In this document: positions 46,844-55,258 of the stretch, one piece after another | Layout of the letters: the number at the start of each line of letters is the position of its first letter | How positions within the stretch are numbered: position 1 is the first letter of the stretch | Assembly: GCF_009861525.1 (NCBI RefSeq) | Contig: NZ_WVHL01000005.1 | Location: forward strand, 2,480,001-2,544,000 | From: Pseudomonas sp. LD120 | Lineage (GTDB): Bacteria; Pseudomonadota; Gammaproteobacteria; Pseudomonadales; Pseudomonadaceae | Direction of reading: 5' to 3' | DNA length: 64,000 nt | The notes under the pieces: generated by a model | Told to the model about the DNA's origin: nothing | Seen by the model: only the letters and a program-made list of their open reading frames with translations | The model's database searches: none | Position numbers and translations under genes: made by a program

Positions 46844-48397
46844 ATGTCAGTTTCCGCTGCGAACGCTGTCCTCTCGGTCAGCGGTATCGGCAAGACTTAT
46901 GCACAACCTGTGTTGACCGGCATCGATCTGACACTGATGCGCGGTGAAGTGCTGGCGCTGACCGGTGAGAACGGCGCCGGTAAGAGCACCTTGTCAAAGA
47001 TCATTGGTGGCTTGGTCAGCCCGACCACAGGCCACATGCAGTTCAACGGCCAGGACTATCGTCCCGGTAGTCGCGCCCAGGCCGAAGACTTGGGGATCCG
47101 CATGGTCATGCAGGAACTCAATCTGCTGCCGACCTTGTCGGTGGCCGAAAACCTGTTCCTCGACAACCTGCCCAGCAACGGTGGCTGGATCAGTCGCAAG
47201 CAACTGCGCAAAGCAGCGATCGAAGCCATGGCCCAGGTCGGCCTGGATGCCATCGACCCTGACACCCAAGTGAGCGAGTTGGGTATTGGTCATCAACAGA
47301 TGGTGGAAATCGCCCGCAACCTGATCGGTGATTGTCATGTGCTGATCCTCGATGAACCGACGGCCATGCTCACCTCCCGTGAGGTGGAGATGCTTTTCGA
47401 GCAGATCACTCGTCTGCAGGCCCGTGGCGTGTCGATCATTTATATCTCCCATCGTTTGGAGGAACTGGCTCGCGTAGCCCAGCGCATTGCTGTATTGCGT
47501 GACGGTTGCCTGGTGTGTGTCGAGCCCATGGCCGACTACAACAGCGAACAGTTGGTGAACCTGATGGTAGGTCGGGAGCTTGGCGAACACATTGATCTGG
47601 GCGAGCGCAAGATCGGTGCGCCGATGCTGACGGTCCGTCACCTCAGCCGTTCGGATAAGGTCCTGGACGTATCGTTCGAGGTGCGCAGCGGCGAAATTTT
47701 CGGGATTTCCGGTTTGATCGGGGCCGGGCGTACCGAGTTGCTGCGGCTGATCTTTGGTGCTGACGTCGCCGACAGCGGCAGCATTGCCCTGGGTACGCCG
47801 GCGCGGTCGGTGAGCATTCGCTCTCCCGTCGATGCGGTAGCCAATGGCATTGCCCTGATTACCGAGGACCGTAAGGGCGAAGGCCTGCTGCTGACTCAGT
47901 CGATCAGCGCCAACATCGCGTTGGGCAACATGCCGGCGATTTCCAGTGGCGGTCTGGTCAAGCCTGAGGATGAGGTGCAACTGGCCCAGCGGCAGATCGA
48001 TGCCATGCACATCCGTAGTTCCAGTCCGGCACAAACGGTGTCTGAGTTGTCCGGGGGCAATCAGCAGAAAGTGGTGATCGGCCGTTGGCTGGAGCGCGAC
48101 TGTTCGGTGCTGCTATTCGATGAGCCCACTCGGGGTATCGACGTAGGTGCCAAGTTCGATATCTACGGCCTGTTGGGTGAGTTGACTCGTCAGGGCAAAG
48201 CCTTGGTGGTGGTGTCCAGCGACCTGCGGGAGTTGATGCTGATCTGCGATCGCATCGGCGTGCTCTCGGCGGGGCGTTTGATCGACACCTTCGAGCGCGA
48301 TAGCTGGACCCAGGACCAATTGCTTGCCGCCGCGTTTGCCGGCTACCAAAAACAAGATGCGCAGCTCAATGCCGCGACGCCAAGGAACACACCATGA
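46844..48397 (+). CDS. rbsA: ribose ABC transporter ATP-binding protein
   Basis: A 517-residue protein with two fused ABC domains. The first has the Walker A GENGAGKSTLSK, a signature-region variant and Walker B VLILDEPTAML. The second has a degenerate Walker A (GLIGAGRTELLR), an intact signature ELSGGNQQKVVIGRWL and Walker B VLLFDEPTRGIDVG, the usual asymmetry of sugar ATPases. The ATG at 46844 is preceded by GGGAGAGTTCCTT. It overlaps rbsC by 4 bp. Confidence 0.96.
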   Translation: MSVSAANAVLSVSGIGKTYAQPVLTGIDLTLMRGEVLALTGENGAGKSTLSKIIGGLVSPTTGHMQFNGQDYRPGSRAQAEDLGIRMVMQELNLLPTLSVAENLFLDNLPSNGGWISRKQLRKAAIEAMAQVGLDAIDPDTQVSELGIGHQQMVEIARNLIGDCHVLILDEPTAMLTSREVEMLFEQITRLQARGVSIIYISHRLEELARVAQRIAVLRDGCLVCVEPMADYNSEQLVNLMVGRELGEHIDLGERKIGAPMLTVRHLSRSDKVLDVSFEVRSGEIFGISGLIGAGRTELLRLIFGADVADSGSIALGTPARSVSIRSPVDAVANGIALITEDRKGEGLLLTQSISANIALGNMPAISSGGLVKPEDEVQLAQRQIDAMHIRSSSPAQTVSELSGGNQQKVVIGRWLERDCSVLLFDEPTRGIDVGAKFDIYGLLGELTRQGKALVVVSSDLRELMLICDRIGVLSAGRLIDTFERDSWTQDQLLAAAFAGYQKQDAQLNAATPRNTP

Positions 48398-49371
48398 AAA
48401 CTGCACCAGCAAGTGGCAAGCGAGGCGGCCATTATTACGGCCTCGGCACTTACCTGGGGCTGGCGGGGGCGTTGTTGGGGATGATCGTCCTGTTCTCCCT
48501 GCTCAGCAGCCATTTTTTGTCGTATGACACCTTCAGCACCCTGGCCAACCAGATTCCCGACCTGATGGTGCTGGCGGTGGGCATGACCTTCGTGCTGATC
48601 ATCGGTGGCATCGATCTGTCCGTGGGCTCGGTGCTGGCCCTGGCCGCCTCGACGGTCAGTGTGGCGATCCTCGGCTGGGGATGGAGCGTGGTGCCTGCGG
48701 CGTTGCTGGGCATGGCGTGTGCGGCGCTGGCGGGAACCGTCACCGGGTCGGTCACCGTGGCCTGGCGTATTCCGTCGTTCATCGTTTCCCTGGGCGTGCT
48801 GGAAATGGCCCGGGGCGTGGCCTACCAGATGACCGGCTCGCGCACGGCCTATATCGGCGACGCCTTTGCCTGGCTGTCGAATCCGATTGCCTTCGGCATT
48901 TCGCCGTCGTTTATCATTGCCCTGCTGATTATTTTTCTGGCCCAGGCGGTGCTGACGCGCACTGTGTTCGGCCGCTACCTGATCGGCATCGGTACCAACG
49001 AAGAGGCGGTGCGCCTGGCGGGGATCAACCCCAAACCCTACAAGATCCTGGTGTTCAGTCTGATGGGGTTGTTGGCGGGCATCGCTGCGCTGTTTCAAAT
49101 TTCTCGCCTGGAAGCGGCGGATCCGAATGCGGGCTCCGGTCTGGAGTTGCAGGTCATCGCTGCGGTGGTGATTGGCGGCACCAGCCTGATGGGGGGGCGC
49201 GGTTCGGTGATCAGCACCTTCTTCGGCGTCTTGATTATCTCCGTGCTGGCTGCAGGCCTGGCGCAAATCGGCGCATCGGAGCCGACCAAGCGCATCATCA
49301 CCGGCGCAGTCATCGTGATTGCCGTGGTGCTGGATACCTATCGCAGTCAGCGCGCCAGTCGGCGGGTTTGA
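48394..49371 (+). CDS. rbsC: ribose ABC transporter permease
   Basis: A 325-residue inner-membrane permease of the BPD_transp_2 family with about ten hydrophobic segments. The conserved block GGIDLSVGSVLALAA and the late GGRGSVISTFFG loop identify it. The start overlaps the rbsA stop (ATGA), and rbsR follows three bases after its own stop. Confidence 0.95.
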   Translation: MKTAPASGKRGGHYYGLGTYLGLAGALLGMIVLFSLLSSHFLSYDTFSTLANQIPDLMVLAVGMTFVLIIGGIDLSVGSVLALAASTVSVAILGWGWSVVPAALLGMACAALAGTVTGSVTVAWRIPSFIVSLGVLEMARGVAYQMTGSRTAYIGDAFAWLSNPIAFGISPSFIIALLIIFLAQAVLTRTVFGRYLIGIGTNEEAVRLAGINPKPYKILVFSLMGLLAGIAALFQISRLEAADPNAGSGLELQVIAAVVIGGTSLMGGRGSVISTFFGVLIISVLAAGLAQIGASEPTKRIITGAVIVIAVVLDTYRSQRASRRV

Positions 49372-49374
49372 TTC

Positions 49375-50394
49375 ATGGCAACAATCAAGGATGTGGCGGC
49401 ACTGGCGGGGATTTCCTACACCACGGTGTCCCATGTGCTGAACAAGACGCGGCCGGTCAGCGAAGAAGTTCGGATCAAGGTCGAAGCGGCGATCAAGCGC
49501 CTGGACTACGTGCCCAGCGCGGTCGCGCGTTCGCTCAAGGCCAAGACCACGGCAACCATCGGCCTGCTGGTGCCCAACAGCCTCAATCCGTACTTCGCGG
49601 AACTGGCGCGGGGCATCGAGGATTACTGCGAGCGTAATGGTTATTGCGTAATCCTCTGCAACTCCGACGACAACCCGCAGAAGCAGCGCAATTACCTGCG
49701 GGTGTTGCTGGAAAAGCGCATCGACGGGTTGATTGTGACTTCGGCGGGGGGCGACAGCGGCTTGGCCCAGGGGTTGGCCGGGGTGCGCACGCCGATGGTG
49801 ATTGTCGACCGTGGATTGGAAGGGTTGGATGCCGATCTGGTGCGTATCGATCACCAGTACGGCGCCTACCTGGCCACTCGGCATTTGTTGGAGCTGGGCC
49901 ATCGGGACATCGCCTGCATTGCGGGTCCGGCCAATACCAGCGCGGCGCAGATGCGTCTGGCGGGGTTTTATCAAGCGTTGCGGGAGGCCGGTGTTGCAGT
50001 GCCCGCGCAGCGCATCCTGGAAAGCGATTTCAGCAGTACGGGGGGCTATCAGGTTGCGGCACAGTTGCTCTCAGAGCATCCGCCCAGCGCGATTTTTGCC
50101 GCTAACGACATGATGGGGATCGGCGTGCTAAGGGCGGCGGCGGAGCGCAACATTCGCGTGCCCAGTGAGCTGTCCGTGATCGGTTTCGACGACATCCTCA
50201 TGAGTCGCTATGTCTTTCCGGCGTTGACCACGGTCGGTCAGTCGATCCTGCAACTGGGGGAGACCGCGGCAGAGTTGTTGTTGCGCCGGATCGCGAGCCC
50301 GGACCTGCCGATCGACCAGCGCATCGTTACGCCGAATATTGTCTTGCGGGAGTCGACTGCGCCGCTCGGTGGCGCATTTGCCGAATACCGTTGA
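49375..50394 (+). CDS. rbsR: LacI-family ribose operon repressor
   Basis: A 339-residue repressor. The N-terminal LacI helix-turn-helix (ATIKDVAALAGISYTTVSHV then LNKTRPVSEEVR) is followed by the hinge helix and a periplasmic-binding-protein-like effector domain (IGLLVPNSLNPYFAELARGI). The perfect LacI-type palindrome upstream of rbsB is its likely target, released by ribose. It is placed between the transport genes and rbsK. Confidence 0.93.
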   Translation: MATIKDVAALAGISYTTVSHVLNKTRPVSEEVRIKVEAAIKRLDYVPSAVARSLKAKTTATIGLLVPNSLNPYFAELARGIEDYCERNGYCVILCNSDDNPQKQRNYLRVLLEKRIDGLIVTSAGGDSGLAQGLAGVRTPMVIVDRGLEGLDADLVRIDHQYGAYLATRHLLELGHRDIACIAGPANTSAAQMRLAGFYQALREAGVAVPAQRILESDFSSTGGYQVAAQLLSEHPPSAIFAANDMMGIGVLRAAAERNIRVPSELSVIGFDDILMSRYVFPALTTVGQSILQLGETAAELLLRRIASPDLPIDQRIVTPNIVLRESTAPLGGAFAEYR

Positions 50395-50418
50395 ACCGAA
50401 TTGATTGAGTATCGATGT

Positions 50419-51336
50419 ATGCCAGCAAAAGTAGTGGTAGTGGGCAGCCTCAACATGGACCTGGTGACCCGGGCCGAGCGCCTGCCCCGTGGCGGTGAAA
50501 CGCTGATCGGCACATCCTTCGCCACGGTTTCCGGCGGTAAGGGGGCTAACCAGGCGGTGGCGGCCGCGCGATTGGGGGCCCGGGTATCGATGATCGGCTG
50601 TGTCGGCAGTGATGCCTATGGCGAGCAATTGCGTGGAGCTTTGCTGGCTGAACAGATCGACTGTCAGGCCGTGAGCGTGGTCGAGGGTTCCAGCGGCGTT
50701 GCGTTGATCGTGGTGGATGACAGTAGCCAGAACGCGATTGTCATCGTTGCCGGCAGTAATGGTTTGCTTGGCCCTGAGACGGTCGCCCGGTTCGATGCGG
50801 TGTTGCAGCAGGCCGAGGTGATTATCTGTCAGCTTGAAGTGCCGTTGGCGACGGTGGGCTACACCCTCAAGCGTGGGCAGGCGCTGGGCAAGACGGTGAT
50901 TCTCAATCCGGCGCCGGCCAGCGGCCCGCTGCCGGCTGAGTGGTATGCCTCGATCAATTACCTGATCCCCAACGAGAGTGAGGCAACGGCCCTCAGCGGC
51001 GTGATGGTGGACTCTCTGGAGAGCGCCGAGGCCGCTGCCGCTTGTTTGATCAAGGCCGGTGCCGGCAAGGTCATCATCACTCTGGGGGCGCAAGGCTTGT
51101 TGTTCGCGAGCGAAGATGAGTTCGAGCGTTTTCCGGCGCCCAAGGTCAAGGCAATCGACACCACAGCGGCAGGGGATACCTTTGTCGGTGGTTTTGCCGC
51201 AGCCCTGGCGTCCGGCATGACCGAGGCCGAGGCCATTCGCTTTGGCCAGGTGGCCGCGGCGTTGTCGGTGACGCGTGCAGGCGCGCAGCCCTCCATTCCC
51301 TCGTTGTCCGATGTTCAGGCGTTTGTTCCGTTATGA
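50419..51336 (+). CDS. rbsK: ribokinase
   Basis: A 305-residue PfkB-family kinase that phosphorylates ribose to ribose 5-phosphate. Motifs are GSLNMDLVTRAERLPRGGET at the N-terminus, the GGKGANQAVAAARLG block, and the catalytic DTTAAGDTFVGGFAAAL with the aspartate base. The ATG at 50419 gives the normal N-terminus. Its stop overlaps rbsD by 4 bp. Confidence 0.96.
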   Translation: MPAKVVVVGSLNMDLVTRAERLPRGGETLIGTSFATVSGGKGANQAVAAARLGARVSMIGCVGSDAYGEQLRGALLAEQIDCQAVSVVEGSSGVALIVVDDSSQNAIVIVAGSNGLLGPETVARFDAVLQQAEVIICQLEVPLATVGYTLKRGQALGKTVILNPAPASGPLPAEWYASINYLIPNESEATALSGVMVDSLESAEAAAACLIKAGAGKVIITLGAQGLLFASEDEFERFPAPKVKAIDTTAAGDTFVGGFAAALASGMTEAEAIRFGQVAAALSVTRAGAQPSIPSLSDVQAFVPL

Positions 51337-51737
51337 AAAAGACCCCGTTGCTCAACATCGCTCTGTCCCGCTTGATTGCATCCCTTGGTCATGGCGACGT
51401 CGTGGTGATCGGTGATGCCGGTCTACCGGTACCGCCCGGTGTTGAACTGATCGACCTGGCCTTGACCCATGGCGTTCCGGACTTTCTCAGCACTCTCAAG
51501 GTGCTGCTCAGCGAGATGCAGGTGGAGCGGCATGTGCTGGCCGAGGAGATGCTGCTCAAGCAGCCGACGCCTCTGGTTGAGCTTGAAGCGTTGACCGCCC
51601 GCGCCGAACTGGGACAGCGGCAACTGATGAGTCACGAAGATTTCAAGGCGCTCTGTCGACAGGCCCGTGCGGTAATTCGCACGGGGGAGTGCCAGCCGTA
51701 TTGCAACATCGCCCTGATTGCCGGAGTGACCTTCTAG
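51333..51737 (+). CDS. rbsD: D-ribose pyranase
   Basis: A 134-residue enzyme that interconverts pyranose and furanose forms of ribose so that RbsK can use it. It starts MKKTPLLNIALSRLIASLGH, containing the catalytic histidine, and ends with the conserved PYCNIALIAGVTF tail. It overlaps rbsK (ATGA) and is 42 bp before the nucleoside hydrolase. Confidence 0.96.
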   Translation: MKKTPLLNIALSRLIASLGHGDVVVIGDAGLPVPPGVELIDLALTHGVPDFLSTLKVLLSEMQVERHVLAEEMLLKQPTPLVELEALTARAELGQRQLMSHEDFKALCRQARAVIRTGECQPYCNIALIAGVTF

Positions 51738-51779
51738 GTTGCTGTCCGGCGGTTCTTTACCTTGCACAAGGAGTGCGCC

Positions 51780-52808
51780 ATGTACCGCTATGCTCAGTTG
51801 TTTCAACATTGTTTCCGGAGGCTGCTGCTTGTGTCTTTGCTCATTGCTACCGGCGCTCAGGCGGCGGGAAAAGTCGATCTGATCATCGACACCGATCCGG
51901 GGGCCGATGATGTCGTTGCTCTGCTGTTCGCCCTGGCATCGCCCGAGGAGTTGCACATTCGCGCCTTGACCACCGTTGCCGGTAACGTGCGCCTGGACAA
52001 GACTTCGCGTAACGCCCGACTGGCACGCGAGTGGGCTGGGCGCGAGGAGGTGCCGGTCTATGCTGGCGCCCCCAAACCACTGTTACGCATGCCAATCTAT
52101 GCCGAAAACATTCATGGCAAAGAAGGTCTCTCCGGGGTGGCCGTGCATGAGCCCAAGGCGCCACTGGCCCAGGGCAGCGCAATCAATTACCTGATCGATA
52201 CACTGCGAGCGGCGAAACCCCACAGCATGACCATCGCGATGCTCGGGCCGCAGACCAATCTGGCGTTGGCGCTGATTCAGGCGCCGGATATCACTCAGGG
52301 CATCAAGGAAGTGGTGGTTATGGGCGGCGCGCATTTCAATGGCGGCAATATCACCCCGGTGGCCGAGTTCAACCTGTTCGCCGACCCTCAGGCTGCAGAG
52401 GTGGTGCTCAAGAGTGGTGTCAAGCTGACCTACCTACCACTGGATGTGACCCACAAGGTGCTGACCAGCGATGCTCGACTGCAAAAAATCGCTGCGCTGA
52501 ACAACAACGCCAGCAAGGTGGTGGGCGATATCCTCAATGAGTACGTCAAGGGCGATATGGAGCACTATGGGATCCCCGGTGGTCCGGTGCATGACGCCAC
52601 TGTGATCGCGTATCTGCTCAAGCCTGCGCTGTTCAGTGGGCGCCAGGTCAACATGGTCATCGACAGTCGCGAGGGACCAACCTTCGGTCAGACCATCGTC
52701 GACTGGTACGACGGTCTGAAGCAGGAAAAGAACGTGTTCTGGGTGGAGGGCGGTGATGCTCAAGGGTTCTTCGACTTGCTCACCGAGCGCCTGGCACGCC
52801 TCAAGTAA
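51780..52808 (+). CDS. nucleoside hydrolase with signal peptide
   Basis: A 342-residue inosine-uridine-preferring-type nucleoside hydrolase that splits ribonucleosides into base and ribose. The calcium-binding DTDPGADDVVALLFAL motif is intact. Unlike cytosolic family members it has an N-terminal signal (LLLVSLLIATGAQA, cleaved near residue 27), so it should act in the periplasm and feed ribose to RbsB. AAGGAG precedes the ATG at 51780. It is the last gene of the rbs operon. Confidence 0.92.
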   Translation: MYRYAQLFQHCFRRLLLVSLLIATGAQAAGKVDLIIDTDPGADDVVALLFALASPEELHIRALTTVAGNVRLDKTSRNARLAREWAGREEVPVYAGAPKPLLRMPIYAENIHGKEGLSGVAVHEPKAPLAQGSAINYLIDTLRAAKPHSMTIAMLGPQTNLALALIQAPDITQGIKEVVVMGGAHFNGGNITPVAEFNLFADPQAAEVVLKSGVKLTYLPLDVTHKVLTSDARLQKIAALNNNASKVVGDILNEYVKGDMEHYGIPGGPVHDATVIAYLLKPALFSGRQVNMVIDSREGPTFGQTIVDWYDGLKQEKNVFWVEGGDAQGFFDLLTERLARLK

Positions 52809-52838
52809 GCATCGCCCCCGCCGGCGCCGCCTGGGGGG

Positions 52839-53051
52839 TTAGTCTCGTTGCGCGTCCTGTAGGCCCTGTTGATCGGCTGGGTACTTTCCGAATACCTGTT
52901 CAATGAAGGCTAGAGCGGACTGGGTCCCCAGCTCCTTGACCAGTAGGTCTATACCAAGGATCGCCAATTCTTCCGGGCTCCCAGGGCTGTAGTAGCACTG
53001 GCCCTGGGGCCACTTGGCTTTGATATCGGCGTCGATACTCACGGTGATCAT
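52839..53051 (-). CDS. small hypothetical protein
   Basis: A 70-residue protein (MITVSIDADIKAKWPQGQCY then YYSPGSPEELAILGIDLLV) without signal or membrane segment. It is not a family I know. The ribosome-binding site is weak. Support comes from its size, sensible composition and position in an otherwise empty gap between convergent and divergent genes. Confidence 0.55.
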   Translation of the reverse strand: MITVSIDADIKAKWPQGQCYYSPGSPEELAILGIDLLVKELGTQSALAFIEQVFGKYPADQQGLQDAQRD

Positions 53052-53217
53052 GAACGTCTCAAAAAATTGAACGGGGGCGGTCGCCAGTACAGGTCTTGGG
53101 CGAATGTTTGTCGCGCCGCAGAGTTAAGCATGTTGCCTGGCGTTTGACACTCCGACTTAGGCATCAGACAGAGGGCTATGCGACACTGCTGTTTTTCCTG
53201 TGTTCAAGGACGTTTGT

Positions 53218-53523
53218 GTGCAAATCGATTTGAATCAGCCTGATGCCCTGACCCTTGAAGCAGTGCGTCAGCTCCTGGCTTCGGCCAGCGACAATGTACA
53301 TACCCAGTTGCGTGTGACTAAGGCTGGAATGGCCTATATCTCTTCGGGAGTGGTGGGCGGCGCCGAGATCGACGGATTGTTGTTTCGTCTGGAGACTTGG
53401 GCGGCCGGGTCCGGTTATGTCGGCCTGGTAGCCGCCAGCGATGAGGTTTGGGTGATGCAGGTCTTCAATGCGCTCAAGCAGAACTGGCCGAAGCCGGCCT
53501 TTGACTACATCGATATTTATTGA
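53218..53523 (+). CDS. hypothetical protein
   Basis: A 101-residue cytosolic protein (MQIDLNQPDALTLEAVRQLL; QLRVTKAGMAYISSGVVGG; WPKPAFDYIDIY). The GTG at 53218 has AAGGA eight bases upstream; a GTG 18 bases earlier is the alternative. The mixed alpha/beta pattern suggests a small folded domain, but I do not recognise it. Confidence 0.7.
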   Translation: MQIDLNQPDALTLEAVRQLLASASDNVHTQLRVTKAGMAYISSGVVGGAEIDGLLFRLETWAAGSGYVGLVAASDEVWVMQVFNALKQNWPKPAFDYIDIY

Positions 53524-53684
53524 GCGCTGCTCATATTCAGTGACGAATGTCCTGTGAAAGTGTTGTGATGGCTGAGGCAGACTTGCCCGCCATCCGCTCG
53601 ATAGGGCCAGTGGCAGCTTGTTTTGAAACCAAAAGCCAGATCGGCTGTCGCACCATCTCTGCTTATTTTTTAAAAGGAGGCTTC

Positions 53685-53996
53685 ATGCCTTGGAAGCTCG
53701 CTTCATTCGGAACTTTGTTGGCCGCTGTTGTCCTCAGTGGGTGCAGCACGGCCGGTTCGACAAAAGAGCCTGCGGTCTCTGAGTCCGGGTACACCCGCTG
53801 TGAAGCAACTGCTGCCGAGTTTGCCATCGGCAAGAAGGCTTCCCCAGCGTTGCTTGAGCAAGCTCGCAAGCGAGCGGGGGCGCAGTATGCAAGGTTCCTC
53901 AAGCCTAATGACATGATCACGCTGGAATACCGTTCCGACCGTCTTAACCTCAATACCGATGCCAGTCTGGTAATCACGCGGGTCAACTGTGGCTAA
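53685..53996 (+). CDS. I78-family peptidase inhibitor-like lipoprotein
   Basis: A 103-residue lipoprotein (MPWKLASFGTLLAAVVLSGC, lipobox Cys20). The C-terminal LEYRSDRLNLNTDASLVITR followed by VNCG matches the end of I78 inhibitors (YRxDRLNxxxDxxGxIxRVxCG), which block serine proteases. The ATG at 53685 is preceded by AAAAGGAGG, one of the strongest ribosome-binding sites in the window. A periplasmic protease-control role is inferred from the family. Confidence 0.8.
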   Translation: MPWKLASFGTLLAAVVLSGCSTAGSTKEPAVSESGYTRCEATAAEFAIGKKASPALLEQARKRAGAQYARFLKPNDMITLEYRSDRLNLNTDASLVITRVNCG

Positions 53997-54021
53997 TGGT
54001 TGAGGCTTTTTGATCGCCCAT

Positions 54022-54053
54022 AAAAAACCCCGCCACATGGACGGGGTTTTTTT
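54022..54053. terminator. bidirectional terminator between the I78 gene and cspA
   Basis: AAAAAACCCCG-CCACATGGA-CGGGGTTTTTTT, between convergent genes. Confidence 0.92.
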
Positions 54054-54067
54054 AGCTCGCTGAGATT

Positions 54068-54280
54068 TTACTCAGGGCGAACTTGTGCAGCTTGCATACC
54101 CTTTTGGCCTTTCTCAGCCACGAAGGAAACGGTCTGGCCTTCTTTCAGGCTTTTGAAACCGTCGCTTTCAATAGCTTTGAAGTGTACGAACAGGTCGTCA
54201 CCGCCACCTTGAGGAGTGATGAAGCCGAAGCCTTTTTCATCGTTGAACCATTTTACGGTGCCGGTTTGGCGATTAGACAT
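54068..54280 (-). CDS. cold-shock-domain protein, CspA family
   Basis: A 70-residue single-stranded-nucleic-acid-binding protein. It has both RNP motifs, KGFGFITP and LFVHF, in the usual five-strand barrel, and starts MSNRQTGTVKWFNDEKGFGF. The ATG at 54280 follows TTGGAGATACACC. The region upstream (54281-54573) probably holds its promoter and leader; no cold box could be assigned by eye. Confidence 0.95.
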   Translation of the reverse strand: MSNRQTGTVKWFNDEKGFGFITPQGGGDDLFVHFKAIESDGFKSLKEGQTVSFVAEKGQKGMQAAQVRPE

Positions 54281-54573
54281 GGTGTATCTCCAAGAAACAT
54301 ATATTTTCAGTAGTGCTGTGCTGCTCAGGCCAACTGGGCACACCGAGCTATCATAGTCGAAATGTTCGACTTGGGAGCCCCCTGCGGGTGCTGTTTGCCC
54401 TGGATATCGGTGCTATTTACTGTCTTGGTTGGCTGCAGGCCCCGGATTAAGGGGCTTTCGCGGAAAAAAAAGGGTGATAAAAAAACCCGTAAAAGCTGGG
54501 TGAATGGTGAAAAAAACCGCTTTTCAGTCTCATCGGCTAGGGTTGGCGCGGCCCGTTTCCGAGCCAGGCTGGG

Positions 54574-54873
54574 TTATTTGACTGCTCGGCAAGCGGCTAT
54601 AGCGTTCAGTGCTCGGGTTCTCAGATCGGCGCTGGGCTGCTTGGTTTTGCTCATCAGTTCCTTGATTTCTTCAGTGGTGAATTTTTCAGTCAGTTTTTCG
54701 GCGCCGCAGGCGCAGTGTTTCTCTGCACTTTTAGCGTCGATGTTCTGGCTGGCGGCTGCAGTGCAGTCCTTCATATAGTCTGCGCGGGCTCCTGCAGGCC
54801 AGGCGGCTTGGGCACTCAAGGGCAGCAGCAGGGCAAGTGGAGCGGCGAGGGCAAGCAGTTTCATGAGGCGCAT
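54574..54873 (-). CDS. small secreted hypothetical protein
   Basis: A 99-residue protein with a signal peptide (MRLMKLLALAAPLALLLPLS then AQA). The mature part is helical with three cysteines (MKDCTAAASQN; KHCACGAEKL; AIAACRAVK) and a KFTTEEIKELM helix, so it is likely periplasmic. AGGAG lies before the ATG. I do not know the family. Confidence 0.75.
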   Translation of the reverse strand: MRLMKLLALAAPLALLLPLSAQAAWPAGARADYMKDCTAAASQNIDAKSAEKHCACGAEKLTEKFTTEEIKELMSKTKQPSADLRTRALNAIAACRAVK

Positions 54874-55218
54874 GAGTCTGGATCTCCTGGAGTCGATAGC
54901 ATTTACGGCGATTCTCCGGCTATTTGAGGGGCAGCGTACATATCAAGTTCACTTTCATCATTAAAAGAGCGGAAGCCGTGATTCGAAAAGCTTGCTACAC
55001 GGCGATCCCGATCTTTCTGTGCTAGCATGCCCGGCTTGGGTGTTTTTCAGCTTTGGGCTTTTTACTTCCCTTGCCGTCTATGCCTCATTAATTTTTGATT
55101 TGAACCCCAGTCACTCTGGTTCGGTTTCTCGGTTGGCCGCAAGGCTCTTGCCACTGTGAGGCAGGCGTTCGTAACAGAATGGCCGGACTGAATCGCGTAC
55201 TGGCTCATCCCAACCCAT
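54874..55218. other. upstream region of thrS
   Basis: About 345 bp with no supported gene. It should contain the promoter of the thrS operon and a long leader. Several T-rich stretches (55039-55103) are present, but no unambiguous promoter was identified. Confidence 0.5.
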
Positions 55219-55239
55219 GTGACCTTTGGTAGGGGTCAC
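55219..55239 (+). promoter_or_regulatory. tRNA-Thr anticodon-arm mimic in the thrS leader
   Basis: GTGACCT (55219-55225) pairs with GGGTCAC (55233-55239), leaving a seven-base loop TTGGTAG whose positions 3-5 are GGT, the tRNA-Thr(GGU) anticodon. Six Watson-Crick pairs and one closing G-U support the stem. It ends about 10 bases before the thrS Shine-Dalgarno (GGAGAGGAGG). E. coli thrS is autoregulated through a comparable operator. Confidence 0.7.
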
Positions 55240-55258
55240 CACTAGGAGAGGAGGCGCC

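Noticed and set aside
48343..49974. A 543-codon open frame antisense to rbsC/rbsR
   Set aside because: It spans two well-supported genes, has no domain, and has the low-complexity composition typical of shadow frames.
54362..54778. A 138-codon plus-strand frame over the small secreted protein gene
   Set aside because: The minus-strand frame has a signal peptide, cysteines and a good ribosome-binding site; the plus-strand frame has none.
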